Counted from the first letter of the stretch, positions 16,614 through 25,602 are shown. The stretch is DNA of 64,000 nucleotides from Roseovarius sp. ZX-A-9 (GCF_028369135.1 NZ_JAPWHW010000019.1:1-64000); one strand, 5' to 3'. Numbers and translations are program-made. Notes: generated from the sequence alone by a model not told the origin.

Positions 16614-18047
16614 TCATCCGGGCTTCTTCGTATCGCTCCGCGAGACCTTGTATTCTTCGGGGATCGGCATGCGGTTGAAGGCATCCAGACCCGCGATCTT
16701 GTAGGCTTCGGCCAGCGTGGGATAGTTGAACGTATTCTGGACAAAGTAATCCACCGTGCCCTTGAGGTTCAGCACCGCCTGCGCGATGTGGATCAGTTCG
16801 GTGGCACCCTCGCCAACGATCTGCACACCCAGAACGCGCCGGGTCTTGAGCGAAAAGAGCATTTTCAACATGCCGTGCTCCAACCCCATGATATGGCCGC
16901 GGCTGGTTTCGCGGAAGCGCGCAACACCGACCTCATAGGGAATGCCGCGTTCCTGCATTTCCTCTTCGGACATGCCGCAGGTGCTGATTTCTGGGACCGA
17001 ATAGATTCCGTAGGGGAACCACGGGCTCTCTGGCAATGTCGGGGTGTCAAGCGCGTGACAGGCGGCCACGCGACCCTGCTGCACAGCGGTGGAGGCCAGG
17101 CTGGGATGGCCGATCACGTCGCCCGCGGCATAAATGTGCGGCACAGTCGTCTGATAGGTCTTACGGTCTACTGACAGGCGGCCACGGTGGTCGGTCTCCA
17201 GCCCCGCCGCTTCCAGTTCAAGACCTGCCGTCGCGCCCATGCGTCCGGCGGCAAAGAGCAGCATCTCGCTGCGCACGTGGCGGCCATTGGCGAGGGTCAC
17301 TTCGACATGCCCATTCGCATCCTCAATCTTGTCGATTGCTGATCCGAGCCGCAGGTCGACGCCGTTCTCGCGGATCTGATGGGTGAAATCACTTATCAGG
17401 GTCCGGTCGATGAAATCCAGAAAGCTGTCGCGTGGCTCGATCAGGGTCACACGCACATCCAGTGCCGAGAACATGGTGGCGTATTCCACACCGATCACGC
17501 CGGCGCCGACCACCGTCAGGCTGCGCGGGATTGTCGCCAGTTCCAGAAACTCGTCACTGTCCACGATGGTGGTGCCGTTGAAGGGTACGTTGTCGGGGCG
17601 ATGCGTCCGGGTGCCGGTGGCGATCAGGAAACGGTCCGCCGTCAGCTTCGTGACATCGCCGGCTTCGGTCGCGACCTCGATATCGCGCGGGCCGGTGAAC
17701 CGCGCCAGTCCGTGCAGCGTATCCACGTGATTGCGGGTGAACTGGTGCTCCAGTACGTCGACCTCGTAATCGAGCGTCTTGTGCAGCCGGGCCTTGAGAT
17801 CGCTCGCGTCGATGTCCTCCTTCACCCGGTAGGAGCGTCCGTAAAAGCTGCGCTCGCGCCAGCCTGACAGGTTCAGTACCGTTTCGCGAAGGGTTTTGGA
17901 CGGGATTGTGCCGGTATGCACCGACACCCCGCCCAGCCTGTCCTTGCGGTCGATGACCAGCACGCGGCGCTTCAGCTTGCCCGCCTGGATCGCGGCAGAG
18001 CGGCCTGCTGGCCCCGATCCGATGACGATAAGATCGTAATGGCTCAT
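16614..18047 (-). CDS. sthA: Soluble (Si-specific) NAD(P)+ transhydrogenase
   Basis: This FAD-dependent enzyme transfers hydride between NADPH and NAD+ in the cytoplasm and helps balance the two cofactor pools. The 477-residue protein has the flavin-disulfide-reductase layout: FAD-binding IGSGPAGRSAAIQ at the N terminus, NAD(P)-binding VVGAGVIGVEYA near 180, FAD motif IYAAGDVIG near 300 and a C-terminal dimerisation domain. The redox disulfide of related dehydrogenases is replaced here (GVSVHTGTIPSKT), which is characteristic of SthA. fghA lies three bases upstream. Confidence 0.94.
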   Translation of the reverse strand: MSHYDLIVIGSGPAGRSAAIQAGKLKRRVLVIDRKDRLGGVSVHTGTIPSKTLRETVLNLSGWRERSFYGRSYRVKEDIDASDLKARLHKTLDYEVDVLEHQFTRNHVDTLHGLARFTGPRDIEVATEAGDVTKLTADRFLIATGTRTHRPDNVPFNGTTIVDSDEFLELATIPRSLTVVGAGVIGVEYATMFSALDVRVTLIEPRDSFLDFIDRTLISDFTHQIRENGVDLRLGSAIDKIEDANGHVEVTLANGRHVRSEMLLFAAGRMGATAGLELEAAGLETDHRGRLSVDRKTYQTTVPHIYAAGDVIGHPSLASTAVQQGRVAACHALDTPTLPESPWFPYGIYSVPEISTCGMSEEEMQERGIPYEVGVARFRETSRGHIMGLEHGMLKMLFSLKTRRVLGVQIVGEGATELIHIAQAVLNLKGTVDYFVQNTFNYPTLAEAYKIAGLDAFNRMPIPEEYKVSRSDTKKPG

Positions 18048-18050
18048 CGT

Positions 18051-18884
18051 TCAGACCCCATAGAGCGCCTCGGCATGGAACGCGATGTGGTCTTCCATGA
18101 AGCTTTGTACAAAGAAATAGCTGTGATCGTAGCCGGGTTGCATGCGGATCGTGGCGTGCTGGCGGCGGGCGGCGGCGGCTTCGGCCAGCGTTTCGGGGCG
18201 CAGAAGATCGACGAACTGATCCTGTGTGCCGGTATCGGTCAGCACAGGCCCGTCAAAGCCGCGTTCGCGCATCAACAGGCTGGCGTCATGGGCTGTCCAT
18301 GCCGCCTGATCGTCGCCTAGGTAGGCGCCCAGCTGCTTGCGGCCCCAGTCGCTGCCGGTGGGGTTGCAGATCGGTGAAAAGGCCGAGACCGAGGCATAGC
18401 GCCCGGGCAGGCCCATCGCCAGTGTCAGCGCGCCGTGGCCGCCCATCGAATGGCCGGTGATCGCCTGCCGGTCCGCGTCGATGGCGAAATTTTCCGTGAT
18501 CAGGGAAGGCAATTCTTCTGCCACGTAATCCCACATCCGGTAATGTGGCGCCCAGGGATTTTGCGTCGCATTCACGTAGAACCCCGCGCCCTTGCCCAGA
18601 TCATAGGCGTCGTCATCGGCCACGTCGTCGCCGCGCGGACTGGTGTCGGGAAACACTAGCGCGATGCCCTGCTCGGCGGCCCAGCCCTGTGCGCCGGCCT
18701 TGGTCATGGCGTTCTCGTGCGTGCAGGTGAGCCCCGACAGATACCAGAGCACCGGCACCGGGCCTTCGCGCGCCTCGGCGGGCAGGAAGAGGCCGAATGT
18801 CATGTCGCATTTGCATGCGTCCGAAGTGTGGGAATAGACTCCCTGAACGCCACCAAAACAGGCGTTTTCCGAAACCGTTTCCAT
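18051..18884 (-). CDS. fghA: S-formylglutathione hydrolase
   Basis: This serine hydrolase cleaves S-formylglutathione to formate and glutathione in glutathione-dependent formaldehyde oxidation. The 277-residue protein has the usual length. The nucleophile lies in GHSMGGHGA near residue 148, with the SAFSPICNP segment conserved in the family, and the C-terminal His is in PGYDHSYFF. No formaldehyde dehydrogenase gene is in the window. The gene is three bases upstream of sthA and probably shares its transcript. Confidence 0.93.
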   Translation of the reverse strand: METVSENACFGGVQGVYSHTSDACKCDMTFGLFLPAEAREGPVPVLWYLSGLTCTHENAMTKAGAQGWAAEQGIALVFPDTSPRGDDVADDDAYDLGKGAGFYVNATQNPWAPHYRMWDYVAEELPSLITENFAIDADRQAITGHSMGGHGALTLAMGLPGRYASVSAFSPICNPTGSDWGRKQLGAYLGDDQAAWTAHDASLLMRERGFDGPVLTDTGTQDQFVDLLRPETLAEAAAARRQHATIRMQPGYDHSYFFVQSFMEDHIAFHAEALYGV

Positions 18885-19042
18885 GTCACATCTCCCATAT
18901 CCGATTTTTCGCCCCGAGATGTATCAGTGCCGCCCGGTCCGTGAAACGTCAAAAGCGGCATTTCCGGCGCGAGGCGGCCCGGATTGATGCCGCAGGGCGG
19001 GGATGTTTCCTCGTCGCTGCCGCAAGATCACCCTCTGAATGG

Positions 19043-19975
19043 TCAGTAGAGCGTGTTCACCCAGCCGATCACCAATGACACCGTCGCGACCGCCGCGCCG
19101 GTCGAGAGCAGGATCGACGCCGAGACGCGTTGCGGCGCCACGCCGTAATGCCGGGCCAGAATATAAACATTGCCTGCCACCGGAAGCGCAGCGGCGGCGA
19201 TCATGACGGCGGCCGAATAGGGCTCGACATGGAACAGGAAAAGCGCCGAGAACGCGACGAAAGCGGGGTGCAGGATCAACTTGCACGCGGTCAACCAGAC
19301 AGCGACGGACATCCGCTCGGCGGATTTGCTGGCCAATGACGCGCCGATCGCGAATAGCGCGCCGGGGGTTGCTGCGGCCCCCAGGATAGTGAGGAAATCG
19401 TTCATCGGGCCGGGGATCGGTAGGCGCAGGCCCGACCATGCAAGGCCCAGAGCGATCGAGACGATCATCGGGTTTTTCAGCAGCCCCAACCCGACGGTGC
19501 GCAGGATGCGGATGCTCACCCGGCCGTCGCGCGATCCGGTGATCAGGATCACAATGAGCGAGCCAAAGACAAGAAGATCGACCGCAAGCACCATCATCAC
19601 CGGCGCAATCGCGGCCTCGCCCATCAGCATGACCAGCATCGGAATGCCCAGAAAACCGACATTGCCGATCACCGCGCATTGCGCCTCGACCGAGGCGACC
19701 TCGATGTTCAGCCCGCGCAGAAAGGCGACCATCGTGGCAATGATGTAGACGAACGCGGTTGCCCACAGATAGGCCATCACGAAGCGCAGATCGAAGATAT
19801 CGGCAAGGCTGAGATTGGCGGCAAAGCGGAACAGCATTGCCGAGAGGGCAAAATAGAACACGAACTTGGTCAGCCAGCCGGTCGCCTCGTCCGAAAAGAA
19901 GCCGGTTTTTCCCGCGCCGAAGCCCAGCCCGATAATCAGGAAAAAAGGTATGGTCTGAAAGAAGATGGCGAGCAT
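19043..19975 (-). CDS. AEC-family (auxin efflux carrier-like) transporter
   Basis: A 310-residue integral membrane protein with about ten helices in two five-helix halves, typical of the AEC family. The segments NVGFLGIPMLV (first half) and PVAGNVYILARHYG (second half) are the conserved unwound-helix regions. Bacterial members export or import organic anions such as malonate, malate or amino acids; the substrate is not known here. The gene stands alone, with gaps of about 160 and 270 bases on either side. Confidence 0.87.
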   Translation of the reverse strand: MLAIFFQTIPFFLIIGLGFGAGKTGFFSDEATGWLTKFVFYFALSAMLFRFAANLSLADIFDLRFVMAYLWATAFVYIIATMVAFLRGLNIEVASVEAQCAVIGNVGFLGIPMLVMLMGEAAIAPVMMVLAVDLLVFGSLIVILITGSRDGRVSIRILRTVGLGLLKNPMIVSIALGLAWSGLRLPIPGPMNDFLTILGAAATPGALFAIGASLASKSAERMSVAVWLTACKLILHPAFVAFSALFLFHVEPYSAAVMIAAAALPVAGNVYILARHYGVAPQRVSASILLSTGAAVATVSLVIGWVNTLY

Positions 19976-20248
19976 GGGCGCTTGGTAGCATCGTTTTGGG
20001 GTAGGTCAATCCATAGCGGTTTTGCTGACTGCCATCCGAGGTGTTATCATCTTTGCGGGGATTGTCGGGGGGCGAGGCCATTTCATGGGGCTTCGCCATC
20101 TCTTGGAGACTGCGGTTTTAGGCTGTTCGCGCTGCCAATCACGGGCCGTCCCCTGCCATCGTTTCGCTACGCGCGCGCCAGCCTCCGACAAGGCCGCGCC
20201 GGAGAAAGACACATTCTGCGGTGACGATTGCGCGCGGCCTGTTTGGTC

Positions 20249-21226
20249 TCAGCCGCTGCCGATCAGCACACCTGCGGCAAAGACCAGCGCACCGCCCAGC
20301 ACCACCTGGAAGGCCGCGCGAAAGAACGGGGTTTCCATGAACTTGTTCTGAATCCAGGCAATCGCCCAAAGCTCGACGAAAACCACGATGAAGGCGATCA
20401 CGGTCGCGGTCCAGAAATCCGTGATCAGGTAGGGCAGGGCGTGGCCCAGCCCGCCTATGGTGGTCATCGTGCCGCTGGCGAAACCGCGTTTGGTCGGGCT
20501 GCCGCGCCCCGATAATTCTCCATCGTCGCTGGCCGCTTCGGTAAAGCCCATCGAGATGCCCGCACCGACCGAAGCGGCCAACCCCACGAGGAACGTGGTC
20601 CATGTGTCGTGGGTGGCAAAGGCGGTGGCAAAAATCGGTGCCAGCGTGCTTACCGATCCATCCATCAGCCCGGCCAGACCCGGCTGCACCCAGGTCAGGA
20701 TGAATTGGCGCTTTGCTGTCGCGTCCTCGGATGCTAGGGCGTGCGGGTCGAGGTGTCGAGCCTCCAGTTCTTCGGCGCTCTGCTGGTGCCCGGCCTCTGC
20801 GGCGGCCAGATCGCCCAGCAATTTGCGCGTGGCGGCGTCGGTGCTGCGCGCCGCCGCCTTGAGGTAGAACTGCTCTGCGTCCTGCTCCATCGCGGCAGCT
20901 TCGGTGCGGATGCGTTCCAGTCCGAGATTCTCGATCAGCCAGACAGGGCGGCGGGCATAAAACCCGGCCACATGTTCGCGGCGGATCAGCGGGATCACCT
21001 TGCCAAAGCGGGCCACATGCAGGTCGATCAGCTGTTGGCGATGGATATCTTCCTCGGCGGCCATGCCGTCGAATACCTCGGCGCTGCCGGGGTAATCGGC
21101 GCGGAGCCGCTCTGCATAGCTGCGGTAGATGCGTGCGTCATCCTCTTCCGAAGAGATTGCAAGCGCCAAGATTTCTTGCTCGCTCAAATCCCTGAAGCGT
21201 CGGCGTTGGGTCAGACCGGGGATCAT
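20249..21226 (-). CDS. mbfA: Membrane-bound ferritin / iron exporter (rubrerythrin-VIT1 fusion)
   Basis: The 325-residue protein joins an N-terminal rubrerythrin/ferritin-like diiron domain (about residues 1-150, with paired Glu and ExxH such as AAEEDIHRQQ and AAAEAGHQQ) to a C-terminal VIT1/CCC1-type membrane domain (WVQPGLAGLMDGSVSTLAP, then GFTEAASDDGE). This layout is that of MbfA, an iron exporter that protects against iron and peroxide stress in Agrobacterium and Bradyrhizobium. The ATG at 21226 is chosen because GAGG lies five bases upstream; the ATG at 21241 would leave no binding site. An Irr-type box covers the promoter. Confidence 0.93.
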   Translation of the reverse strand: MIPGLTQRRRFRDLSEQEILALAISSEEDDARIYRSYAERLRADYPGSAEVFDGMAAEEDIHRQQLIDLHVARFGKVIPLIRREHVAGFYARRPVWLIENLGLERIRTEAAAMEQDAEQFYLKAAARSTDAATRKLLGDLAAAEAGHQQSAEELEARHLDPHALASEDATAKRQFILTWVQPGLAGLMDGSVSTLAPIFATAFATHDTWTTFLVGLAASVGAGISMGFTEAASDDGELSGRGSPTKRGFASGTMTTIGGLGHALPYLITDFWTATVIAFIVVFVELWAIAWIQNKFMETPFFRAAFQVVLGGALVFAAGVLIGSG

Positions 21227-21241
21227 GTGCACCTCACTCAT

Positions 21242-21257
21242 TTAGAATGGTTCTAAG
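21242..21257. promoter_or_regulatory. Irr box (iron control element) at mbfA
   Basis: TTAGAA-TGG-TTCTAA is a perfect 6-bp inverted repeat with a 3-bp spacer, matching the known iron-control-element core to which Irr binds in alphaproteobacteria. It lies 16-30 bases upstream of the mbfA start codon and overlaps the predicted -10 and transcription start, the position expected for repression under low iron. Confidence 0.82.
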
Positions 21258-21284
21258 ATATGGCGGGCGTGTGGGCGTTTGCAA
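21255..21284 (-). promoter_or_regulatory. Putative mbfA promoter
   Basis: On the minus strand TTGCAA (21284-21279) and TATCTT (21260-21255) are separated by 18 bases. The -10 element overlaps the edge of the Irr box, so Irr binding would block RNA polymerase. The assignment is supported mainly by this arrangement. Confidence 0.5.
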
Positions 21285-21351
21285 GGCATCTTGCCTCAAG
21301 GCGGGGCTCGTTCAGGTAGTCACGATGTTCCTGGCCCGCTACCGCGCCTGA

Positions 21352-21378
21352 GCCACGAGGCCGCTTGAACCTCGTGGC
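21352..21378 (-). terminator. Hairpin downstream of the aminotransferase gene
   Basis: GCCACGAGG and CCTCGTGGC form a perfect 9-bp stem with a 9-base loop, 37 bases after the aminotransferase stop. No T run follows on the minus strand, so it may be a factor-dependent terminator or an RNA-stabilising structure. Confidence 0.35.
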
Positions 21379-21414
21379 CGTCATTCATGGAAATCGTCGT
21401 AAATTGCCGACGGG

Positions 21415-22599
21415 TCAGGCACCGACCTTGATCATTGCGCTGGCCAGCAACGGAACGGATTCGTCATTCAGCCCGGCGATGTTGATGCGGCTGTCTCCGA
21501 CCATGTAGATCGCGTGATCGGCCCTGATCTTCTCTACCTGCGCGCTAGTCAACCCCAGGCGCGAGAACATGCCGCGATGCTGCGCGATAAAGCCGAACCG
21601 GTTGGAGCCCGAAAGGCGCTGCAATTCATCCGCAAGCTGTTGGCGCAAGGCCAGCATGCCGGTGCGGATATCTTCCAGTTCGGCCAGCCAGTCGGCCCGC
21701 AGGTCCGCATCGCGCAGAACATGCGTGACCAGCCGCGCACCGTGATCGGGCGGGAACGAATAGTTCTGTCGGTTGAGATGCGTCAGGTTGCCCTGGACCA
21801 CGCTGCGGAGGCTGCTGTCCTGCGTGACCGCCATCATGATACCGGTGCGCTCGCGGTAGATGCCGAAGTTCTTCGAACAGCTCGCGGCGATCAGCGTCTC
21901 GGGGCAAGATGATGCCACCAAGCGCGTTGCCTTGGCATCGGCCTCCAGACCGTCGCCAAAGCCCTGATAGGCGATATCGACCATCGGCACTGCGCCGGTC
22001 TGGTTCAGCAGGTCGACCACCGCCTGCCATTCGGTCAGGTTGAGGTTGGCGCCGGTCGGATTGTGGCAGCAGCCATGCAGCAGGACAATGTCACCTTTGG
22101 ACACTTTGCCGAGGTCTTCCATCATCCCGTCGAAATTGACACCGCCAGTCGCACTGTCGAAATACCGATAGGGCACGGCCTCGATCCCGAGATGGCGCAG
22201 GATGCTCAGGTGGTTGGGCCAGGTCGGGTCCGACACAAAGACCTTCGCCTCGGGGTTGGCCATCTGGACCAGTTCAAAGGCCTGCCGCAGTGCGCCGGTA
22301 CCGCCCGGGGTTGCGATCGCGGCGACATTGCCGCGCGCTACGCTGGTGCCGAGCACGAGTTCGATCATCAGGTCGGAGAATTCCGGATCGCCTGCCAGAT
22401 TGACATAGCTCTTGGTGGTTTCTTCCTCCCACCATTGCTTTTCGGCCTTTTTCACGGCGCGCATGATCGGGGTCTGACCGTGCGCGTTCTTGTAGACGCC
22501 AACGCCAAGGTCGATCTTGACCGGGCGCGGATCTTCCCGGAAGGCCTGCATGAGCATCAGGATCTTGTCGGGGGACTGTTCGGTAAGTGCGTTCAGCAT
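21415..22599 (-). CDS. Aspartate/aromatic amino acid aminotransferase
   Basis: A 394-residue class I PLP-dependent aminotransferase of the AspC/TyrB subgroup. The N terminus IKIDLGVGVYK-like block (VKIDLGVGVYKNAHG) is diagnostic. VLLHGCCHNPTGANL binds cofactor near residue 180, the PLP lysine lies in SCSKNFGIYRERTG near 245, and the substrate-carboxylate arginine is in MVGDSRINIAGLN near the C terminus. The start at 22599 overlaps the sseA stop as TGATG. Aspartate versus aromatic preference cannot be decided from sequence alone. Confidence 0.92.
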   Translation of the reverse strand: MLNALTEQSPDKILMLMQAFREDPRPVKIDLGVGVYKNAHGQTPIMRAVKKAEKQWWEEETTKSYVNLAGDPEFSDLMIELVLGTSVARGNVAAIATPGGTGALRQAFELVQMANPEAKVFVSDPTWPNHLSILRHLGIEAVPYRYFDSATGGVNFDGMMEDLGKVSKGDIVLLHGCCHNPTGANLNLTEWQAVVDLLNQTGAVPMVDIAYQGFGDGLEADAKATRLVASSCPETLIAASCSKNFGIYRERTGIMMAVTQDSSLRSVVQGNLTHLNRQNYSFPPDHGARLVTHVLRDADLRADWLAELEDIRTGMLALRQQLADELQRLSGSNRFGFIAQHRGMFSRLGLTSAQVEKIRADHAIYMVGDSRINIAGLNDESVPLLASAMIKVGA

Positions 22600-23456
22600 C
22601 AGGCGTCTCCGGTTGCAATCGGCACGGTGGGCGAGGCACCCCATTCGGCCCAAGAGCCGTCATAGAGCGCGTGATCAGTTTTGCCGATTCGCTCCAGCGA
22701 GAGGTTTATGATGGCGGCGCTGACCCCCGATCCACAGGTCGTGATCACCGGCTTTGACAAGTCCACGCCAGTGGCGCGGAGGATATCGCGCAGCGCATCG
22801 GCGGACTTCATCGTGCCGTCCTCGTTCAGCAATTCGGTATAGGGCAGGCTCTTCGATCCGGGGATGTGCCCAGACCGCAAACCTTCGCGTGGTTCCGGAG
22901 CCTCGCCACGAAACCGTGCCGCAGAGCGGGCGTCGAGAATGGTGTAGTCGCCCAGCTTGGACGCGGCGGCGACCTGAGTGACGTCCTTGACCAGATGATT
23001 CTGCCGCCGCACGGTCATGTGTCGGTCACGTATCAATGGCGGCATGTCTTCAACAGGGCGGTTCTCGGCTTGCCATTTGGGAAATCCGCCGTCCAGAACG
23101 GCAATGTTCTGCTGGCCCATCAGCTTGAACAGCCACCAGATGCGCGCGGCCGAAAACAGGCCCGCGCCGTCATAGACCACCACCTGATGCCCGTCTCCGA
23201 CACCCATAGCGCGCAGACGTGACATGAATTTCTCGGTCGTTGGCGCCATATGTGGCAGGGCCGAACGGCTGTCAGAGATATCATCGATATCGAAAAAACG
23301 CGCGCCGGGGATATGGGCCGCGTCATATTCGGCCTTGGCGTCGCGATCGGTGCCGGGCAGATACCAGCTCCCATCGAGGATACGCAGATCGGGATCCTTC
23401 AGATGGGCGCCCAACCAATCGGTAGACACCAGTGTTTTTGGATCGTCTGTCGCCAT
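22599..23456 (-). CDS. sseA: 3-mercaptopyruvate sulfurtransferase
   Basis: The 285-residue protein has two rhodanese domains and transfers sulfur from 3-mercaptopyruvate to thiols or cyanide. The active-site loop VITTCGSGVSAA near residue 238 has CGSGV, the mercaptopyruvate type, instead of the CRKGV of thiosulfate sulfurtransferases. The first domain includes ILDGSWYLPG and the inactive-domain fold. It overlaps the aminotransferase by one base. As cysteine transamination yields mercaptopyruvate, the pair could act in sequence in cysteine breakdown. Confidence 0.92.
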   Translation of the reverse strand: MATDDPKTLVSTDWLGAHLKDPDLRILDGSWYLPGTDRDAKAEYDAAHIPGARFFDIDDISDSRSALPHMAPTTEKFMSRLRAMGVGDGHQVVVYDGAGLFSAARIWWLFKLMGQQNIAVLDGGFPKWQAENRPVEDMPPLIRDRHMTVRRQNHLVKDVTQVAAASKLGDYTILDARSAARFRGEAPEPREGLRSGHIPGSKSLPYTELLNEDGTMKSADALRDILRATGVDLSKPVITTCGSGVSAAIINLSLERIGKTDHALYDGSWAEWGASPTVPIATGDA

Positions 23457-23543
23457 GTGGGCCCCCGCATTCCTGACTGCGTTCTGGGTACATCCCGACG
23501 CAGTGCAAGGCAAGACCGGCGGACTCGCTTCAGGGGAAACGAT

Positions 23544-23565
23544 CGCGCCCGGAATCCCGGGCGCG
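23544..23565 (-). terminator. GC-rich hairpin downstream of the 91-residue membrane protein
   Basis: CGCGCCCGG and CCGGGCGCG form a 9-bp stem with a 4-base loop just beyond the stop codon at 23571. Only a short T run (GATCGTTTCC) follows on the minus strand, so terminator strength is uncertain. Confidence 0.42.
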
Positions 23566-23570
23566 CGCGC

Positions 23571-23846
23571 TTATTTGCCGATTGCGTTGCGGATGGTGCC
23601 GATGACCGCCAGCAGGGCACCGCCGCCAACGCCGCCCGACAGGAGCGGGCCGATGATTCCGGCGATATCCAGACCGCTACCCGCGACGGCATCTCCACCC
23701 ATCATCGACAGGGCCTGCGCACCGATTCCGCCGCCCAGAATTCCGACGATGGAATTGCCCAAAACGCCGAGGTTCAGATTCTTCATCACGCCGCCCGCAG
23801 CATTGCCGCCAACCGCGCCCGCGATAATCCCTATAAGTAGGTCCAT
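23571..23846 (-). CDS. Glycine-rich small membrane protein, unknown
   Basis: The 91-residue product is almost wholly hydrophobic and glycine-rich (GIIAGAVGGNAAGG, GILGGGIGAQAL, LLSGGVGGGALLAVIG), suggesting two or three closely packed helices. It resembles in general style the transglycosylase-associated/GlsB-type small membrane proteins, but I cannot assign it. It lies alone between sseA and smpB on the same strand, with about 100 bases on each side and a hairpin after it. Confidence 0.7.
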   Translation of the reverse strand: MDLLIGIIAGAVGGNAAGGVMKNLNLGVLGNSIVGILGGGIGAQALSMMGGDAVAGSGLDIAGIIGPLLSGGVGGGALLAVIGTIRNAIGK

Positions 23847-23948
23847 GTCATATTTCCTCTATGTTTGGGCCGTGCATATAACACTAGCCCATTCGCGGCG
23901 CTTGAGGTCAGGGGAAAAATGTCGGGCCCGCATCACCTGGCGCGTGGC

Positions 23949-24425
23949 TCAGCGGTGATCCTTGAGCAGGCGCTGCTTCTGCCGGCTCCAGTCGCGCTTG
24001 GCCTGAGTTTCGCGCTTGTCCACGGTCTTCTTGCCCTTGGCGATGCCGATCTTCAGCTTCGCCAGCCCGCGGTGATTGAAATAGAGCACCAGCGGCACCA
24101 GGGTCATGCCCTTGCGCTGGGTGTCGTTCCAGAGCCTTGCCATCTCGCGTCGCGAGACCAGCAGCTTGCGCCGCCGCTTCTCTTCATGGCCAAAGGTCTT
24201 GGCCTGTTCGTAGGGCGCGATGTAGCTGTTCACCAGCCACAACTCGCCGTCGTCAACGGCGGCATAGCTTTCGGCAATGTTGGCGCTGTTGGCGCGCAAC
24301 GATTTGACCTCGGATCCCTCCAGGATGATGCCGCATTCGATGTCATCCTCGATGGCATAATCGAAGCGTGCACGCCGGTTCTCGGCGATCACCTTGTAGT
24401 TGGGATTGTCTTTTTCCTTGGCCAT
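23949..24425 (-). CDS. smpB: SsrA-binding protein
   Basis: SmpB binds tmRNA and brings it to stalled ribosomes for trans-translation. The 158-residue protein has the conserved oligonucleotide-binding core ([30 protein letters not shown] in part, residues 9-38), [12 protein letters not shown] and the basic C-terminal tail rich in Lys and Arg ([17 protein letters not shown]). Length and motifs are complete. The tmRNA gene itself is not in the window. Confidence 0.95.
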   Translation of the reverse strand: MAKEKDNPNYKVIAENRRARFDYAIEDDIECGIILEGSEVKSLRANSANIAESYAAVDDGELWLVNSYIAPYEQAKTFGHEEKRRRKLLVSRREMARLWNDTQRKGMTLVPLVLYFNHRGLAKLKIGIAKGKKTVDKRETQAKRDWSRQKQRLLKDHR

Positions 24426-24640
24426 GCGCCTGACTTATGCACCGCGCGGCGCGATGTCCAGCGCGCGCGCTTGCATCTTCTGGCTGAAACTATCCTCGCC
24501 GAGGCATTCCGGCACAGCAGCCGGGCCTACGGTTGGCCGACCACTCGAAACCCCGAGCAATAACCCCATCGAATGCCCCAACGGTCCCGCCTGTGGTGCG
24601 CGTGGCATCAGGCCGCATTGGTAGTGCTGCAAACGATAAA

Positions 24641-24664
24641 CGCCGCCCCGATCAGGGGGCGGCG
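24641..24664 (-). terminator. Terminator of rplS-rpmE
   Basis: CGCCGCCCC and GGGGCGGCG form a perfect 9-bp stem with a 6-base loop, 26 bases after the rpmE stop; on the minus strand it is followed by TTTATC. Confidence 0.6.
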
Positions 24665-24690
24665 CTTCTTCACTGTCCATTGGTCGGGGT

Positions 24691-24912
24691 TCAGAATCCC
24701 AGACCCTCGTATTTTTTCTTGAATTTCGAGACGCGGCCGCCGGTGTCCATCAGGCGGCTGGTGCCGCCAGTCCAGGCCGGGTGCACCGTGGGGTCGATGT
24801 CGAGCGACAGCTGGTCGCCTTCCTTGCCGTAGGTCGAGCGCATCTGAACGATCGTGCCATCTGTCATCTTGACGTCGATGACGTGGTATTCGGGGTGAAT
24901 GTCTTTTTTCAT
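24691..24912 (-). CDS. rpmE: 50S ribosomal protein L31
   Basis: L31 bridges the two ribosomal subunits at the central protuberance. The 73-residue protein starts [19 protein letters not shown] and contains [22 protein letters not shown], both typical. The cysteines of the zinc-binding form are absent, so this is the zinc-independent (C-) sequence type. It follows rplS by 11 bases. Confidence 0.96.
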   Translation of the reverse strand: MKKDIHPEYHVIDVKMTDGTIVQMRSTYGKEGDQLSLDIDPTVHPAWTGGTSRLMDTGGRVSKFKKKYEGLGF

Positions 24913-24923
24913 CTCAGCAAACC

Positions 24924-25307
24924 TTACGCTTTTGCGCCCGCTTTGGGCTTGTAGTTGGCCACTTCGGCGATCCGGGCCGATTTGCCGCGACGTGCACGCA
25001 GATAGTAGAGCTTGGCGCGCCGGACACGACCGCGGCGTACCACGGTGATGCTGTCGATATTGGTCGAATAGAGCGGGAAAACGCGCTCGACGCCTTCGCC
25101 GAACGAGATTTTGCGCACGGTGAACGATCCGGCAATGCCCGAGCCGTTCTTACGGCTGATGCACACGCCTTCGAAGTTCTGCACACGGACGCGGGTGCCT
25201 TCGGTCACCTTGAAGCCGATGCGCAACGTGTCGCCGGCCTTGAAATCGGGAATCTCGGTCCCGAGCGAGGCGATTTGTTCGGCCTCGATCTGAGCGATAA
25301 TGTCCAT
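24924..25307 (-). CDS. rplS: 50S ribosomal protein L19
   Basis: L19 lies at the 30S-50S interface. The 127-residue protein has the conserved [26 protein letters not shown] region, [12 protein letters not shown] and the C-terminal [18 protein letters not shown]. The start at 25307 has TAGGAGAG just upstream; longer readings extend into sequence unlike L19. A predicted promoter about 230 bases upstream implies a long leader with a hairpin at 25327-25345. Confidence 0.96.
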   Translation of the reverse strand: MDIIAQIEAEQIASLGTEIPDFKAGDTLRIGFKVTEGTRVRVQNFEGVCISRKNGSGIAGSFTVRKISFGEGVERVFPLYSTNIDSITVVRRGRVRRAKLYYLRARRGKSARIAEVANYKPKAGAKA

Positions 25308-25540
25308 CGCTTCTCTCCTAAAATGCTTGCGGTTTTGGTCCGCAAAGTGTTTGCGCGTTCTCAGAGCTCTTGGGCTTCGTCCGGGTCCCTGCCGCAGATG
25401 CGACAAGCCCGCCAGAGATCAGATCGTCGTTTCCGTTCTTGTGCCTTTCGGCGCCCGTGATCTGCAACATTTGCGCTGCGCGTGCTCCGTCCGAAGAAAA
25501 CGGGAATCGCTTGGCGCGGGGCAGGCCCCGGTACGGGCGC

Positions 25541-25569
25541 GATAAACCAGAATTGCGTGCCGAATTCAA
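25541..25569 (-). promoter_or_regulatory. Putative promoter of rplS-rpmE
   Basis: On the minus strand TTGAAT (25569-25564) and TTTATC (25546-25541) are separated by 17 bases. The predicted leader to the rplS start is about 225 nt, with no gene in it. Confidence 0.4.
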
Positions 25570-25602
25570 GGCCATTCCTCCGGCCCCTGGCAAGTGCGCC
25601 GC

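Noticed and set aside
18924..20099. 391-codon minus-strand frame overlapping the AEC transporter
   Set aside because: Same strand but shifted frame relative to a protein with ten clear helices; its own sequence is Arg/Gly-rich and shows no fold.
20006..20212. 68-codon minus-strand frame between the AEC transporter and mbfA
   Set aside because: Low-complexity basic sequence with no hydrophobic core and no homology I recognise; treated as non-coding.
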